Positions 52,387 through 63,647 of a stretch of DNA of 64,000 nucleotides are shown here, in pieces. The DNA comes from Novosphingobium sp. 9U (GTDB lineage Bacteria; Pseudomonadota; Alphaproteobacteria; Sphingomonadales; Sphingomonadaceae), in contig NZ_LR732469.1 in the NCBI RefSeq assembly GCF_902506425.1, positions 2,525,521-2,589,520 of the forward strand, read 5' to 3'. The notes beneath the pieces are model-generated. The model had not been told where the DNA came from and searched no databases. It worked only from the letters and a program-made list of their open reading frames with translations. Numbering within the stretch: the stretch's first letter is position 1; each line of letters opens with the position of its first letter. Both the position numbers and the translations under genes were made by a program.

Positions 52387-54080
52387 CACGAAGCGGTTCC
52401 GGCCGAAGCGCGGCGCGCTGCTTCCTCGGCCACCAGTTCCTTTTTTGAAAGCTTGCCAACCATGGTCTTGGGCAGGCTGGCGCGGAACTCAATCTGGCTT
52501 GGCATCTCGATTTTGCTGATCCTGGAGCTGAGGAATTCCTTCAGCTCATCTTCGCTCACAATATCGCCGGCATGCAAGGCCACGAAGGCCTTGGGCGACT
52601 GACCGCGGTAGGGGTCGGGAATGCCGATCACCACGGCTTCAGCGACTGACGGATGCTCGTAGAGGGCATCCTCAATGGTGCGCGGATAAACGTTGTATCC
52701 GCTGCACAGGATCAGATCCTTGATGCGATCGACCAGGAACAAGTAGCCGTCCGCGTCGAGGTAGCCGACGTCGCCCGTGCGCAGCGCGCCGTAGATGAAG
52801 CTGGCCTCGGTGTCCTTGGGACGGTTCCAGTAGCCCTTCATCACCTGCGGCCCGCGCGCGCAGACTTCGCCGCGCTCACCGTGGCGCATCACCTTGTGGA
52901 TGTTGTCGGGATCGCGGATCTCGATCGCGGTGCCGGGGAAGGAGGGACCGCAGGAGTTCTCCTTGACCAGGCCTTCCAGTGGGTTGCAGGCGATGATCGG
53001 GCTGGCCTCGGAGAGGCCATAACCCTCGACCACGCGCACGCCGGTCTTCGCCTCGAACTTCTGGCGCACGTCGAGCGGGAGCGGCGCACCACCCGAGATG
53101 CAGACGCGCACCTGATCGAACTCGCCGTGCAGTTCGACGCCATTCAGCGCCGAATAGAGCGTGGGCACGCCGAAGAATTGAGTAGGCTTCACGCGCTTGG
53201 CGGTCTCAAGGAAGGACTTCATCTCGAACCGGGGTAGCAGGATCATCTCGGCCGCAGTGTCGACCGAATAGTTGAGCACCGTGGTCAGCGCAAAGACGTG
53301 GAACATCGGCAGCACGCCCAGCGTGCGCTCCTGCCGCTCTGGCAAGTGACCGACATGCGCGATCATCTGCGCCGAGTTGGCGGAAAGGTTTGCGTGGCTC
53401 AGCATCGCACCCTTAGGCACGCCGGTGGTGCCCCCGGTGTATTGCAGAACCGCCAGGTCGTGCGGATCGCGCTCGACCGGATCGGGATCGGCATCGCGGG
53501 CGATCAGGTCGTTGAAGCGGATGAAACGCAAGTCGTGCGGCTCGTGAGCGATGTCCTTGCGCTTGAATACGCGATAGGCATTGCGCTTGATCGCGGGCAG
53601 CACCTCGGCGATCGGACAGACGACCACGCGCGAGAGTGTGGTGCGGCCGATCAGCGGCTCAATCTTGGGCAGCGACATGGCCAGGTCAGATGCGATCATC
53701 ACCGAGACGCCGCTGTCGGTGACCTGGTGCTCCAGCTCTCGCTCGGTATAGAGCGGGTTGAAGTTCACCACCACGCCGCCAACGCGCAGGATCGCGAAGT
53801 AGCAGATCACGTAATAGGGCGTGTTCGGCAGGCACAGGCCGACCCGGGTACCCGGTCTGACGCCCAGGTCCTGAAGACCGCGCGCCGCCTTGCGGGCAAG
53901 CGCGCCGATCTCCTTGTACGTCCACTTGCGACCCATGAAATCGACCGCCGGCCAGGCGCCGTGGCGCGCGACCGCGTTGTCGAGCAAGTCGGTTAGCAGC
54001 CGCGGCGCGAACGCCGGCATCTCGTCGAGCAGGGTTGCGGCCCCCTCGCGGAGGCCGGCGTCAGGCGCCGCGGCCGCCAT
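52386..54080 (-). CDS. fadD: Long-chain fatty acid-CoA ligase
   Basis: The product is 564 residues from the ATG at 54080; an extension further upstream would overlap fadL and is rejected. AMP-forming motifs: YTGGTTGVPKGAMLSH (P-loop-like), YGLSEASP, RTGDVGYLDADGYLFLVDRIKDLI and the C-terminal Lys in KTMVGKLSKKEL. It activates imported fatty acids to acyl-CoA. It is co-transcribed with FadL upstream (ATGA overlap) and MerR downstream. Confidence 0.94.
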   Translation of the reverse strand: MAAAAPDAGLREGAATLLDEMPAFAPRLLTDLLDNAVARHGAWPAVDFMGRKWTYKEIGALARKAARGLQDLGVRPGTRVGLCLPNTPYYVICYFAILRVGGVVVNFNPLYTERELEHQVTDSGVSVMIASDLAMSLPKIEPLIGRTTLSRVVVCPIAEVLPAIKRNAYRVFKRKDIAHEPHDLRFIRFNDLIARDADPDPVERDPHDLAVLQYTGGTTGVPKGAMLSHANLSANSAQMIAHVGHLPERQERTLGVLPMFHVFALTTVLNYSVDTAAEMILLPRFEMKSFLETAKRVKPTQFFGVPTLYSALNGVELHGEFDQVRVCISGGAPLPLDVRQKFEAKTGVRVVEGYGLSEASPIIACNPLEGLVKENSCGPSFPGTAIEIRDPDNIHKVMRHGERGEVCARGPQVMKGYWNRPKDTEASFIYGALRTGDVGYLDADGYLFLVDRIKDLILCSGYNVYPRTIEDALYEHPSVAEAVVIGIPDPYRGQSPKAFVALHAGDIVSEDELKEFLSSRISKIEMPSQIEFRASLPKTMVGKLSKKELVAEEAARRASAGTAS

Positions 54081-55378
54081 CAGAACGCCACCCGTGCGCC
54101 GAGCGAGAACACCAGCGCCGAGGCGTCCTGGAGTTCGCCGTTCGTCAGGATCGGCGTCTGCGCCGCAGTGCCGGCGTAGGCCGCCGTGATGCGGTCGATC
54201 GGCGCGTCCTTGAAGGTGATGTAGCTTGCCGCTGCATCGACGGTGAAGCGCTCGCTCGCCTTGAAGCTGGTGCCGGCCGAGAAGTTCCACCGGTTGCTGT
54301 CAGGCACTCGCGCGTCGCGGTTACCGTCGTTGGTCGGCGTCTCGCCGTACTGGACGCCGGCGCGCACCGTCCACTGCGGGTTGACGTCGTAATCGAGGCC
54401 ACCGGCATAGGTCCACGAGTTCTTGTAGTTCTCGGGCAGGGCGACGTTCAGCGGCGCGCCGAGTCGAATGTCGTCGAACTTGCCCCAGCCATAGCGCACA
54501 ATCTGACCGTTCAGCGTAAGCTGCGGCGTCGCCTTGACGCGGATGCTGCCGATCGCCTGCCAGGGCGTCCGGAAAGTGGCGGTGGTGTCGATCACACGGT
54601 TCTGCGCGGCGAGGGGCCCCAGCAGGCCTTCCGTGGTCACGTCTCCGCTCAGCTTGTGCTTGATGCTCGACTTGTAGGCGAGGCCCAGGGTGACGACGTC
54701 GGTGCGGTACTGTGCGCCGGCCGACCAGCCGAGATCCCAGCCATCGCCCTTGAGCGTCTGGTGGCCATCGGCGAGCAGGGGCGAGAGGTTGGGCAGGTAG
54801 TTGCTGAGGGTGGCGTCGGCATACTCGACGTTCAGCGCGGCACCGATGCTCAGCTGCGGTGTCACCATGAAGGCGACGGAGGGCTGGATGTCGAACGTGC
54901 GCAGCTTGGTCTTGTCCGCGCTGTAGCGGGCCCAGCTGTCGGCATCGTAGTTCGTCGTGAAGTTGTACGGGGCGCTGATGGCAAGGCCGACCGCGATCTT
55001 GCCGTTGCCGTAGGCGACGGCGCCAGAGGGCAGAACGCCGTTGTTGATCGGGTTCTTGGCAACCGGATCACCACCGACCGAGCGCGGTGCTTGGGCCGGG
55101 CGGACGATCACGGTGCCGTTGTCGACCACCTTGCCACGCGGCAGGATCGCGCTGGCGTGCACGGCTGCTTCGCCGCCGTCCATGCCGCCGATCGAGGCCG
55201 GGTTCCACCACAGCGAGTCGACGCCGGTGTCGGCTGCCTCGCCAGAGAACGCACGACCTTGCCCCCGCACGGACTGCTCCTGCAGGTAGAACGCCTGCGC
55301 GCTGGCGCTCGCCGCCATGCCGAATGCCATGGCGCCGGCCGCGGTGCCGACCAGGATCCGACCCTTGTTCATTTTCAT
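54080..55378 (-). CDS. fadL: FadL-family outer membrane transporter
   Basis: The product is 432 residues with a signal peptide ending ASASAQA-F. The FadL core YLQEQSVRGQGRAFSGEAAD, SLWWNPASIGGMDGG carries the NPA hatch motif, and a 14-strand-type barrel follows, ending ASALVFSLGARVAF. It imports long-chain fatty acids or other hydrophobic compounds. Start is ATG at 55378 (a second ATG at 55372); the RBS AGGAG lies 7 bases upstream. It leads directly into fadD. Confidence 0.92.
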   Translation of the reverse strand: MKMNKGRILVGTAAGAMAFGMAASASAQAFYLQEQSVRGQGRAFSGEAADTGVDSLWWNPASIGGMDGGEAAVHASAILPRGKVVDNGTVIVRPAQAPRSVGGDPVAKNPINNGVLPSGAVAYGNGKIAVGLAISAPYNFTTNYDADSWARYSADKTKLRTFDIQPSVAFMVTPQLSIGAALNVEYADATLSNYLPNLSPLLADGHQTLKGDGWDLGWSAGAQYRTDVVTLGLAYKSSIKHKLSGDVTTEGLLGPLAAQNRVIDTTATFRTPWQAIGSIRVKATPQLTLNGQIVRYGWGKFDDIRLGAPLNVALPENYKNSWTYAGGLDYDVNPQWTVRAGVQYGETPTNDGNRDARVPDSNRWNFSAGTSFKASERFTVDAAASYITFKDAPIDRITAAYAGTAAQTPILTNGELQDASALVFSLGARVAF

Positions 55379-55453
55379 TGTTTTACTCCTGCTTCTTTAT
55401 GTCTTTGTCTAACGCTGAGCCCTGTCAGCGGGTGCTGACGATGTCGGATGCGG

Positions 55454-55888
55454 TCAGCGGATGCGGGTCCAAGTCTGGGTCTTGCACAAGGGCCAGACGA
55501 TGCAGCCCTTGAGCTTTAGGGTATCGGCGCCCGCCGGGGTGATCGTCGCCTTGTAGGTGCCGCCGTCTTCCGGGTTGTAGATGGTGCCGCCGTCCCACTG
55601 GCTGCCGCTGGCCTTGAACCCGCCGAGGATCTGCAAGCCCTTCAGCCGACGACTGCGCTGGGCGGTGTTCTTGTTGTTCACGTCCTGCAGTTCCGGATTG
55701 GTCCGGATGTGATCGGAGTCCACCAGACGTCCGCACAGCGAGGCACCGCATTTGGCGATTTCGACCACGCCATGCTTCGACGGAGTGCGCCACTTGCCCA
55801 CCACCGAGTCGGTTCCGGCCGCCGAAGCGGAGCCGGCAGCACTCAAAGTTGCAACCAACGCGAGCGCTGCGAATTTGGTATTTGTCAT
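55454..55888 (-). CDS. DUF2147 secreted protein
   Basis: The product is 144 residues from the ATG at 55888, with AAGGAAC 5 bases upstream; a longer in-frame start at 55954 has no site. A signal peptide ends AGSASA-AG. The DUF2147 core follows: VVGKWRTPSKHGVVEIAKCGASLCGRLV, then GGTIYNPEDGGTYKATI, and LKGCIVWPLCKTQTWTR. Members are periplasmic lipocalin-like proteins of unknown ligand. It ends 75 bases before the fadL start and may be co-transcribed with it. Confidence 0.85.
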   Translation of the reverse strand: MTNTKFAALALVATLSAAGSASAAGTDSVVGKWRTPSKHGVVEIAKCGASLCGRLVDSDHIRTNPELQDVNNKNTAQRSRRLKGLQILGGFKASGSQWDGGTIYNPEDGGTYKATITPAGADTLKLKGCIVWPLCKTQTWTRIR

Positions 55889-55990
55889 GCCGAGTTCCTT
55901 CGCTCTCCAACTGACCGGTCGCGCCTCCCCTTCAAATGAGGAATCCGCCCGCAAGAACCGGTACGAGACTCGGTCTAGCGCAAAAATCTC

Positions 55991-56021
55991 TTGACGTATA
56001 GGGAAAGCAGCGCACCTTTAA
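55991..56021 (+). promoter_or_regulatory. Candidate promoter of the beta-oxidation operon
   Basis: TTGACG and CTTTAA are separated by 19 bases, upstream of the thiolase start at 56082. A 19-base spacer is longer than usual and typical of MerR-activated promoters, matching the MerR gene across the divide. The spacer shows no clear dyad, so the call is tentative. Confidence 0.3.
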
Positions 56022-56081
56022 GGCATGAGATTTGGACAGCGAGAATCGCCGCTGTCGAGAAGGCACGCCGAGGAGAGTTGC

Positions 56082-57218
56082 ATGCAAAGCGTCGTTATCG
56101 CCGGGTACGCCCGGTCCCCTTTCCACCTCGCCAACAAGGGCGCGCTCGCCAGGGTGCGGCCGGATGACTTGATGGCGCAAGTCATCCGCGGGCTGATCCA
56201 GAAGACCGGCGTGGAAGCCGCTGATGTCGAGGACGTGATAGTCGGCTGCGCTTTCCCGGAGGGCGAGCAGGGCCTGAACATGGCGCGCCTTTCGGGCCTG
56301 CTGGCCGACTTGCCGCTGACAGTGGGCGGCATGACGGTGAACCGCTTCTGCGGCTCTTCGATGAGCTCGGTGCAGATCGCCATGGGCCAGATCGCGATCG
56401 GCGCGGGCGAGGTCTTCATCTGCGCCGGCGTCGAGTCGATGAGCCGCGTGCCGATGATGGGCTTCAACCCGCTCCCCAATCCCGAGCTCGCCAGGAAGAG
56501 CAGCGCCTACATGTCGATGGGCGAGACTGCCGAGAACGTCGCCACCAAGTACCAGATCGGCCGCGGTGAGCAGGAAGCCTTTGCGGTCGAGAGCCAGAAG
56601 CGGGCTGCTGCGGCGCGTGACGCTGGCAAGTTCGCCGACGAGATCGTGCCGATCCAGACCAAGGCAGGCGTCGTCAGCGAGGACGGGGCGATCCGTGCCG
56701 AGACCTCGGCCGAGGGCCTCTCCGGGCTCAAGCCCGCGTTCGACGCGCAAGGGTCTGTGACCGCGGGCACCTCCTCGCCGGTAACCGATGGCGCGGCGGC
56801 AGTGCTCGTCACCACCGAGGACTATGCCAAGGTGCATGGCTTGCCGATCCTGGCGCGTATTAAGTCGGTCAGCGTGTCGGGCTGCGCGCCCCAGACGATG
56901 GGCCTTGGTCCGATCCTGTCGAGCCAGAAGGCGCTGCAGCGCGCCGGCATCGGCGTGAACGACCTCAGCGTTGTCGAGTTGAACGAGGCGTTCGCCAGCC
57001 AGGCGCTCGCCTGCATCCGCGACCTCGGCCTCGATACGGCCAAGACCAACATCGACGGCGGCGCCATCGCGCTCGGTCACCCGCTCGGCGCCACTGGCGC
57101 GCGCATCGTCGGCAAGGCCGCCTCGCTGCTGAAGCGGGAGGGCGGCCAGTACGCGCTCGCCACCCAGTGCATCGGCGGCGGGCAGGGCATCGCCACTGTC
57201 CTGGAGGCGGTGGACTGA
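56082..57218 (+). CDS. fadA: Acetyl-CoA acyltransferase (thiolase)
   Basis: The product is 378 residues from the ATG at 56082 (after GAGGAGAG). Thiolase residues are in place: NRFCGSSM (nucleophile Cys90), NEAFASQALA, GGAIALGHPLGATGAR (His) and QCIGGGQGIA (second Cys). It cleaves 3-ketoacyl-CoA in beta-oxidation. It is the first gene of a plus-strand operon and lies 2 bases ahead of the FadN-like gene, with which it would form the usual trifunctional-type partnership. Confidence 0.94.
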   Translation: MQSVVIAGYARSPFHLANKGALARVRPDDLMAQVIRGLIQKTGVEAADVEDVIVGCAFPEGEQGLNMARLSGLLADLPLTVGGMTVNRFCGSSMSSVQIAMGQIAIGAGEVFICAGVESMSRVPMMGFNPLPNPELARKSSAYMSMGETAENVATKYQIGRGEQEAFAVESQKRAAAARDAGKFADEIVPIQTKAGVVSEDGAIRAETSAEGLSGLKPAFDAQGSVTAGTSSPVTDGAAAVLVTTEDYAKVHGLPILARIKSVSVSGCAPQTMGLGPILSSQKALQRAGIGVNDLSVVELNEAFASQALACIRDLGLDTAKTNIDGGAIALGHPLGATGARIVGKAASLLKREGGQYALATQCIGGGQGIATVLEAVD

Positions 57219-57220
57219 TC

Positions 57221-59542
57221 ATGGCTGACGCAATCAAGAAAGTCTGCGTGATCGGCGCCGGCACCATGGGCGCCGGCATCGCCGCCCAGGTCGCCAATGC
57301 CGGCGTGCCGGTGCTGCTGCTCGATATCGTTCCCAAGGAAGGTGGCCGAAACGCCATTGCCGAGGGTGCGGTCGCCAAGATGCTCAAGACCGACCCCGCG
57401 CCGTTCATGAGCACGCGCGCCGCCAAGTTGGTCGAGACCGGCAACATCGAGGATCATCTCGATAAAATTGCCGAGTGCGACTGGGTCATCGAGGCGGTCA
57501 TAGAGCGCCTCGACATCAAGCAGGGCCTTTACGCCAGGATCGAGGCGGTGAAGCGCGAGGGCACGGCGGTCTCGTCGAACACATCGACGATCCCGCTCGC
57601 CACCCTGGTCGAGGGGCGATCGGACGCGTTCAAGCGCGACTTCCTGATCACCCACTTCTTCAACCCGCCGCGCTACATGCGCCTGCTCGAGATCGTCGCC
57701 AGTCCCGACAGCGATGCCGCGGTTGTCGCCAAGGTCCAGGCCTTTGCCGACGTGGCCATGGGCAAGACCGTGGTGCGCGCTAAGGATACACCCGGCTTCA
57801 TCGCCAATCGGATCGGCACGTATTGGATCCAGCTCGGCATCAACAACGCCATCGACCTCGGCCTGAGCGTCGAAGAGGCGGACGCCGTTGCCGGTTCCCC
57901 GATGGGCGTGCCCAAGACCGGCATCTTCGGCCTCGTCGATCTGGTCGGTATCGACCTCATGCCGCATTTGAAGGCGAGCCTCACCGGCACGCTGGCCAAG
58001 GACGATCCGTACCAGGCGATCGCCCGCGATATCCCGCTGATCGAGAAGATGATCGGCGAGGGCTACACCGGCCGCAAGGGGAAGGGCGGCTTCTACCGGC
58101 TCAACCGCGACAAGGGTAAGAGCCGCGAGGCCATCGACTTGTCGACCGGCGAGTACCGCGCGAAGGTGGACGCACGTGCTCCTGGCGGTGCCGCCGGTAA
58201 GGGTGACTTGCGCGCGCTGGTCGAGACCAAGGGCAAGCTGGGCGACTACGCCTGGGCCTTGGTCTCGGGCACGCTGGCTTATGCTGCCATGCTGGTGCCC
58301 GAGGCGGCTGACGACGTGGTCGCGATCGATGATGCGATGAAGCTTGGCTACAATTGGAAGGCTGGGCCGTTCGAGATGATCGACAAGCTCGGCGCCAAGT
58401 ACCTTGCCGACCGCCTTGAAGCCGAAGGCAAGCCGGTGCCGCAAATCTTGCGCACGGCCGGCGAGCGCACGTTCTACCGTGTCGAGAACGGCAAGCGCCA
58501 GTTCCTGGGCCTTGGCGGCGAGTACCACGACGTGGTGCGGCCCGAGGGTGTGCTGCGGCTGGCCGACTTCAAGCTGGCCTCCAAACCGCTGCTCAAGAAC
58601 GCCTCTGCCGCGCTCTGGGATGTGGGCGATGGCGTCGTCTGCCTGGAATTTACCGGCAAGATGAATGCGCTCGACGGTGAGGTCATGAAGCTGATCGGGC
58701 AGGCGATCCCGCTGGTGGCGCAGAGCTACAAGGCGCTGGTCGTCTACAACGATGCCGACAGCTTCTCCGCCGGCGCGAACCTCGGCCTCGCGATCTTCGC
58801 GGTGAACATCGCCGCGTGGAGCGAGATTGAGAAGCTCGTTGCTGGTGGGCAGATGGCCTACAAGGCGTTGAAATACGCGCCGTTCCCCGTCGTCAGCGCC
58901 CCCGCTGGCCTGGCGGTCGGCGGCGGGTGCGAGATCCTGCTGCACTCCGACGCAATCCAAGCGCATGCCGAGCTCTACACCGGCCTGGTCGAATGCGGCG
59001 TCGGGCTGATCCCGGGCTGGGGCGGCAACGGCGAGATGCTTGCCCGCTGGCGCGACGCACCCGGCATGCCCAAGGGCCCGATGCCGGCGGTCGCAAAGGT
59101 GTTCGAGACGGTTTCGACCGCGACCGTGTCGAAGTCCGCGCAGCAGGCGAAGGAGCTGATGTTCCTGCGGCCCGACGACGGCATCACCATGAACCGCGAT
59201 CGCCTGCTCTACGACGCCAAGCAGAAGGCGCTGTCGCTGGTCGAGGGCTACAAGCCGCCCGAGGCACCGACCTTCCGCCCACCCGGCGAGAGCGGCCACG
59301 TCGGTCTCAACATGGCGGCGGAAGGCTTCCGCAAGCGCGGCATGGCGACCGACTACGACATGGTGGTCTCGGACTCGCTGGCGACGGTGCTGTCGGGCGG
59401 CGAGCACGACTACGTCGACACTGTCACCGAGGCTGACCTGCTCACGTTGGAGCGCCAAGAGTTCATGCAGCGAGTACGCGACAAACGCACGGTGGCGCGG
59501 GTCGAGCACATGCTCGAAACCGGCAAGCCGCTGCGCAATTGA
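57221..59542 (+). CDS. 3-hydroxyacyl-CoA dehydrogenase / enoyl-CoA hydratase fusion, FadN-like
   Basis: The product is 773 residues from the ATG at 57221. The dehydrogenase comes first: VIGAGTMGAGIAAQ (10-23) for NAD, VIEAVIERLDIKQ, SNTSTIP, THFFNPPRYM (His145) and GFIANRIG. The hydratase half is C-terminal, with YNDADSFSAGANLG, APAGLAVGGGCEILLHSD and LVECGVGLIPGWGG (Glu). E. coli FadB has the opposite order, so this resembles Bacillus FadN. It performs two steps of beta-oxidation in the cytosol. I leave the gene symbol empty because order alone does not fix the name. Confidence 0.93.
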   Translation: MADAIKKVCVIGAGTMGAGIAAQVANAGVPVLLLDIVPKEGGRNAIAEGAVAKMLKTDPAPFMSTRAAKLVETGNIEDHLDKIAECDWVIEAVIERLDIKQGLYARIEAVKREGTAVSSNTSTIPLATLVEGRSDAFKRDFLITHFFNPPRYMRLLEIVASPDSDAAVVAKVQAFADVAMGKTVVRAKDTPGFIANRIGTYWIQLGINNAIDLGLSVEEADAVAGSPMGVPKTGIFGLVDLVGIDLMPHLKASLTGTLAKDDPYQAIARDIPLIEKMIGEGYTGRKGKGGFYRLNRDKGKSREAIDLSTGEYRAKVDARAPGGAAGKGDLRALVETKGKLGDYAWALVSGTLAYAAMLVPEAADDVVAIDDAMKLGYNWKAGPFEMIDKLGAKYLADRLEAEGKPVPQILRTAGERTFYRVENGKRQFLGLGGEYHDVVRPEGVLRLADFKLASKPLLKNASAALWDVGDGVVCLEFTGKMNALDGEVMKLIGQAIPLVAQSYKALVVYNDADSFSAGANLGLAIFAVNIAAWSEIEKLVAGGQMAYKALKYAPFPVVSAPAGLAVGGGCEILLHSDAIQAHAELYTGLVECGVGLIPGWGGNGEMLARWRDAPGMPKGPMPAVAKVFETVSTATVSKSAQQAKELMFLRPDDGITMNRDRLLYDAKQKALSLVEGYKPPEAPTFRPPGESGHVGLNMAAEGFRKRGMATDYDMVVSDSLATVLSGGEHDYVDTVTEADLLTLERQEFMQRVRDKRTVARVEHMLETGKPLRN

Positions 59543-59583
59543 TGTGATGAGGGCGCGCAAGACGCGCCCTCCAGGAGAGTGAC

Positions 59584-61370
<1,787 letters not shown>

Positions 61371-61374
<4 letters not shown>

Positions 61375-62084
61375 ATGACGGCAGCGGGCGGCACATCCTG
61401 CTCAGCCGAGCGGATGCGCCGTTCCACCGCCTGGAAGATCGCATCGAGGTCATCGATGTCCGCGTCTATGACCTCGTTCCACTCGGCGAGCACTTCGGTG
61501 AGCGCCTGGTGGACTTGCGCCGATCGAGAGCCGGGTATCACCACGGGAATGTGCACCGGACGATGCGGCCAGGAGTGCCCGGTCAGGTTGTTGTAGAGCC
61601 AGCCTGCAGCGCCCAAGGCCAGGACGTTGATGACGATCGTCAGCAGATGCGCTGCGCCCCAATGCTCTGGTCCGGTCGCGCCCAGCGCATAGAGCAGCGC
61701 GCAGGCACCCCCGGGTGGGTGTAGGCAGCGCAGCAGGCTCATGGCGCCGATCGCAAGTCCGACGCCAATGCTCGCACCCAGTAAAGGTACGCCGAGCAGA
61801 TGGCCGGCGACTAGCCCCGCCATCGCAGACACGACGTTGCCGCCGATCACCGCCCATGGCTGCGCCAGTGGGCTCGCCGGTACTGCAAACACCAGTACTG
61901 CCGAAGCGCCGGCCGGCGCCACCAGCCAGGGGAGGGCAGGATTGCCCGCTCCCAGGATCAGCGTGCCGAAAGTCCCTGCCGCTGCAATCCCGAAGACGCC
62001 GCCCAACGCGCCGCGCAGCCATCCCAGATGCCCGAAAGCGGCGCGGGGAGGGGCGGCAAAGGTGCGGCGAAGGAGGATGGGCAC
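61371..62084 (-). CDS. HPP family inner membrane protein
   Basis: The product is 237 residues with four transmembrane helices and the signature LHPPGGACALLYAL near residue 120 (the HPP motif). Upstream GASIGVGLAIGAMSLLRC and downstream WLYNNLTGHSWPHRP are also typical. Some HPP proteins have C-terminal CBS domains; this one lacks them, ending in a short helical tail. HPP proteins have been linked to nitrite transport in cyanobacteria, but no substrate is evident here. Its stop and that of the dehydrogenase are read from the same CTAG. Confidence 0.88.
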
Positions 62085-62217
62085 GGTCGGATCTCGGATG
62101 CGGATAGCTCGCCTGGCCCATATGGCAGCGCAACAGAGCGCGCCAGACTGCTTGACGCCCCGCCTGTCAGCTCAGCGTGCTCTCGCGCAGGTCCTGCGAC
62201 CGGCGTAAGAAGCGCGC

Positions 62218-63489
62218 ATGGACGACTTCAATCCTCGCGCGCTTTTGCAGGACCTGTTCTACACAGCGGTCGCCGCGGCGGACCCGATGAAGGTGGTGCC
62301 AGCCTGCTTGCCGCAGATCCCAAGAGGCCGCACGATCGTCGTCGGCGCCGGCAAGGCATCCGCTCGGATGGCGCTCGCATTCGAGCAGGCGTGGCCGGGA
62401 GACATGAGCGGCGTGGTCGTCACGCCCTACGGCCATGCCGAACCGTGCGAACGCATTCGCGTGCTCGAAGCCGCCCATCCGATACCCGATGGCACCGGCC
62501 TGCAGGCCAGCCAGGCGCTGCTGGAGGCGGTAGCCGGTCTGACCTCCGACGATCTGGTCGTCGCCCTGATCTCGGGTGGCGGCTCTGCGCTGCTTCCCGC
62601 GCCGCCGCCGGGAGTGACGCTCGCCGACGAGCAGGCGTTGAACGCGCAGCTGCTCAAGAGCGGATTGTCCATTTCCGAGATGAACCTGGTGCGCCGGCAG
62701 GTCTCGTTGATCAAGGGCGGACGGCTGGCGCAGGCGGCAGGCCCGGCGCACGTCGTCACTCTCGTGATTTCCGACGTGCCGGGCGATAATCCTGCACATG
62801 TCGCATCCGGACCGACCGTCTCAGGTGGCGGCACTGCGATCGAGGCGCTGGCCGTAGCTCAGCGCGCAGGGCTGGACCTTCCGCCCGCGATCATGGAGCA
62901 CCTGCAAGAAAGCGCGCAAGTGGTCGAGATCCAAGCGGTCCGTCAGCACGACACTGTTCGCGTTATCGCCTCGGCAGCGTTGTCCCTGCAGGCGGCGGCC
63001 AGGCACTGTCGCGAGCATTATGGCATAGCATGTGAAATCCTGTCGGATGCTGTTGAGGGCGAGGCTCGCGAAATCGGCACCGATCACGCGCTCCGGGCAA
63101 GGCAGCTGCAGGCTGCTCGCGGCGCAGGGCCGCTCGTCTTGCTCTCGGGCGGGGAGACCACGGTGACGGCGCCGGGAAACATCGGCAGGGGAGGGCGCAA
63201 CACTGAGTTCGCGATGTCCTTCGCGCTCGGACTTCACGGCAGCACCGGCATCCACGCCTTGGTAGCCGATACCGACGGCGTCGACGGTAACAGCGCCGCC
63301 GCGGGTGCCTACGCCGATAGCGACAGCATGGCCCGCCTGCACGGCGCCGCCATCGATCCTTTAGAGGCGCTTGCCGCTCACGACACCGGCTCGGCTTTGG
63401 CTAAGGTCGGCGACCTCTTCGTCACCGGACATACGCGCACCAACGTGAATGACTTTCGGGCGATCTATCTGGAACCACGGGGTGCGTGA
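62218..63489 (+). CDS. Glycerate kinase, MOFRL type
   Basis: The product is 423 residues. The N-terminal DUF4147 domain has VVGAGKASARMALAFEQ, EAAHPIPDGTGLQAS, VALISGGGSALLPAPP, SEMNLVRRQVSLIKGG and ISDVPGDNPAHVASGP. The C-terminal MOFRL domain has LLSGGETTVT, RGGRNTEFAMSFAL and VADTDGVDGNSAAAGAYAD. These enzymes phosphorylate glycerate (usually to 2-phosphoglycerate) in serine or glyoxylate pathways. It lies alone between the HPP gene, divergently transcribed, and the rRNA promoter. Confidence 0.92.
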   Translation: MDDFNPRALLQDLFYTAVAAADPMKVVPACLPQIPRGRTIVVGAGKASARMALAFEQAWPGDMSGVVVTPYGHAEPCERIRVLEAAHPIPDGTGLQASQALLEAVAGLTSDDLVVALISGGGSALLPAPPPGVTLADEQALNAQLLKSGLSISEMNLVRRQVSLIKGGRLAQAAGPAHVVTLVISDVPGDNPAHVASGPTVSGGGTAIEALAVAQRAGLDLPPAIMEHLQESAQVVEIQAVRQHDTVRVIASAALSLQAAARHCREHYGIACEILSDAVEGEAREIGTDHALRARQLQAARGAGPLVLLSGGETTVTAPGNIGRGGRNTEFAMSFALGLHGSTGIHALVADTDGVDGNSAAAGAYADSDSMARLHGAAIDPLEALAAHDTGSALAKVGDLFVTGHTRTNVNDFRAIYLEPRGA

Positions 63490-63611
63490 GGCTTGATCGT
63501 CCGGCCGGCTTGATTGATCGACTTCCGCACTGCTAGGCTCCTGAAGCACCTCCCAAACCCGCGCAAATCAGCCATTCTCCCGTTCCCATGAAACTTTTTT
63601 GAAAATAGTGT

Positions 63612-63640
63612 TTGACCGAATCTGAGGTGGTCCATATATG
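63612..63640 (+). promoter_or_regulatory. rRNA operon promoter
   Basis: TTGACC and TATATG are separated by exactly 17 bases, a near-consensus sigma-70-type promoter. AT-rich sequence (63588-63610) directly upstream resembles an UP element. It lies just before an rRNA leader. Confidence 0.82.
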
Positions 63641-63647
63641 CCGCTTC